From: Planctomycetota bacterium
GTDB taxonomy: Bacteria > Planctomycetota > Phycisphaerae > UBA1845
Direction: 5' to 3'
DNA length: 12,577 nt
Assembly: GCA_022561255.1 (NCBI GenBank)
Contig: JADFRO010000044.1
Coordinates: 1 to 12,577, forward strand
Shown piece after piece: positions 11,804-12,577 of this stretch. The position numbers and the translations under genes are program-made. Within the stretch, counting starts at the first letter, position 1. Every line of letters starts with the position of its first letter. The notes under the pieces are model-generated. The model saw nothing but the letters and a program-made list of their open reading frames with translations, made no database searches and was not told the DNA's origin.

Positions 11804-12577
11804 TGGACGATCGAAACGTTTTGCACTCTACACTTTCGTGGGCCGCACGGATAAGCGTGACGTTGATGGCGTGCGTAGCCTTTACGCAAACGTCGGAGGC
11901 GAAGGCGGAAGCGCCGGACGTCGTTGTGGTGAAGGCCGCGATGCTGCACGTCGGAAACGGTGAGACGATCGTCGGCGGCATGCTCGTGATTCGCGGCGAC
12001 CGTATCGTTCAGGTCGGTCGAGACCTCACCGTACCGGCTGGAGCCACGGTGATCGAGCTGGCCGTCGGGGCGATCACACCGGGTTTGATCGACGCCAACG
12101 CAGCCATCGAATCCCGTACGATCATGGCCCCCTCGTCGCCGAGCGCGCGGCAGGTTCTACGCGAGATGTTCGAGTCGCATCGCGGACATCGTCACGCCGG
12201 TGTGGGTATCAACTGTTGCGGCTCCACCTGTCCGAAGTCACTTCAGCACGTCACAGGGAAGCCCTGTCCGATGTGCGGTTTCCCGGACGCGCCACCGGAC
12301 TTGGTGGTCGGCACACGGCCTTCCTCGTCTCGCGTCGAAACCTCCTCGGAAGTCATTCCGGAAACGCGGATTATCGACTCGGTTGACTTGCGAAGCGAGG
12401 ATTTCGACCGACTTGTGAGTGGTGGTGTCACGACGGTGTTTATCGCGCCGGACTCCGCGGCGGTGATCGGTTCGCAGGGAGCGATCGTGCGCACCGGAGG
12501 AGCGGCCAAGGATCGAGTCGTCCGGGAGACCGACGCGATCATGGCCAGCATGGGTACGGATCCGTCGTGGCGGGGAG
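11800..12577 (+). CDS. Exported amidohydrolase-like protein 3 (partial), Cys/His-rich insertion
   Basis: The frame is open from ATG 11800 to the right edge, giving 259 residues. It starts by ATGA overlap with the previous stop (11800-11803). A second in-frame ATG follows immediately, and GGGGAG lies just upstream. A signal peptide spans about 1-36 (hydrophobic core 12-29). The beta-sandwich follows (about 40-90, with AMLHVGNGETIVGGMLVIRG), then TPGLIDANAAIES (93-105), where the HxH histidines are N100 and A102. Between residues about 120 and 195 lies an insertion with H127, H130, H132, C139, C140, C144, H150, C156 and C159, the last two in KPCPMCGFP, which resembles a small zinc ribbon. The DFDRLVSGGVTTVFIAPDSA block (201-220) then aligns with proteins 1 and 2. 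The rest of the barrel is outside the window, so the later ligands cannot be judged. Confidence 0.85.
   Translation, partial: MMDDRNVLHSTLSWAARISVTLMACVAFTQTSEAKAEAPDVVVVKAAMLHVGNGETIVGGMLVIRGDRIVQVGRDLTVPAGATVIELAVGAITPGLIDANAAIESRTIMAPSSPSARQVLREMFESHRGHRHAGVGINCCGSTCPKSLQHVTGKPCPMCGFPDAPPDLVVGTRPSSSRVETSSEVIPETRIIDSVDLRSEDFDRLVSGGVTTVFIAPDSAAVIGSQGAIVRTGGAAKDRVVRETDAIMASMGTDPSWRG

Overview
The window is about 60% GC, densely packed bacterial chromosomal DNA. It has no rRNA, tRNA, CRISPR array or insertion sequence that I can see. I think it comes from a member of the Planctomycetota, possibly a Phycisphaerae-like lineage. The reasons are the style of the genes: tandem exported amidohydrolase-like proteins, a tiny exported orphan protein, and a TIM-barrel protein with a CxC...CC cluster. 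This is inference from remembered protein style, not from a marker gene.

Layout. Positions 1-202 hold a doubtful partial reading frame leaving the left edge. Positions 203-3135 (minus strand) form a three-gene unit, read in the order membrane protein, ThiF/MoeB-type E1-like adenylyltransferase, then class V (EGO-type) cysteine desulfurase. The last two are the classic parts of a persulfide-to-sulfur-carrier route, but no carrier protein (ThiS/MoaD-like) is in the window. A 64-residue exported small protein (3347-3541, plus) and a UspA-type stress protein (3668-4141, minus) follow, tail to tail around a perfect hairpin. The UspA gene and an 85-residue orphan protein (4341-4598, plus) diverge, and each has a recognisable sigma-70-like promoter. 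The orphan overlaps by GTGA a 382-residue protein (4595-5743) that looks like an uncharacterised TIM-barrel family. Tail to tail with it is a large minus-strand protein (5758-7896) with a carbohydrate-binding-like N-terminal jelly roll. From the next divergent intergenic region, which carries a 6-5-6 inverted repeat, scpB (8055-8663, plus) is read.

The last third (8991 to the right edge, plus) is a tightly coupled operon of three exported amidohydrolase-fold paralogues, joined by GTGA and ATGA stop/start overlaps. All three keep the composite beta-sandwich and the PG-[FL]-ID entry strand. All three have lost both histidines of the HxH metal motif that should follow it, each with different replacements. 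The first carries a long Asp/Glu/Lys-rich insertion and the third carries a Cys/His-rich, zinc-ribbon-like insertion. This set of apparent exported pseudo-amidohydrolases is the most unusual content of the window.

How the genes might work together. The desulfurase supplies a persulfide and the E1-like protein adenylates a carrier C-terminus, so they probably serve one pathway. The three amidohydrolase-like proteins are probably made in fixed ratio and may act as one envelope assembly. The remaining genes look like independent units.
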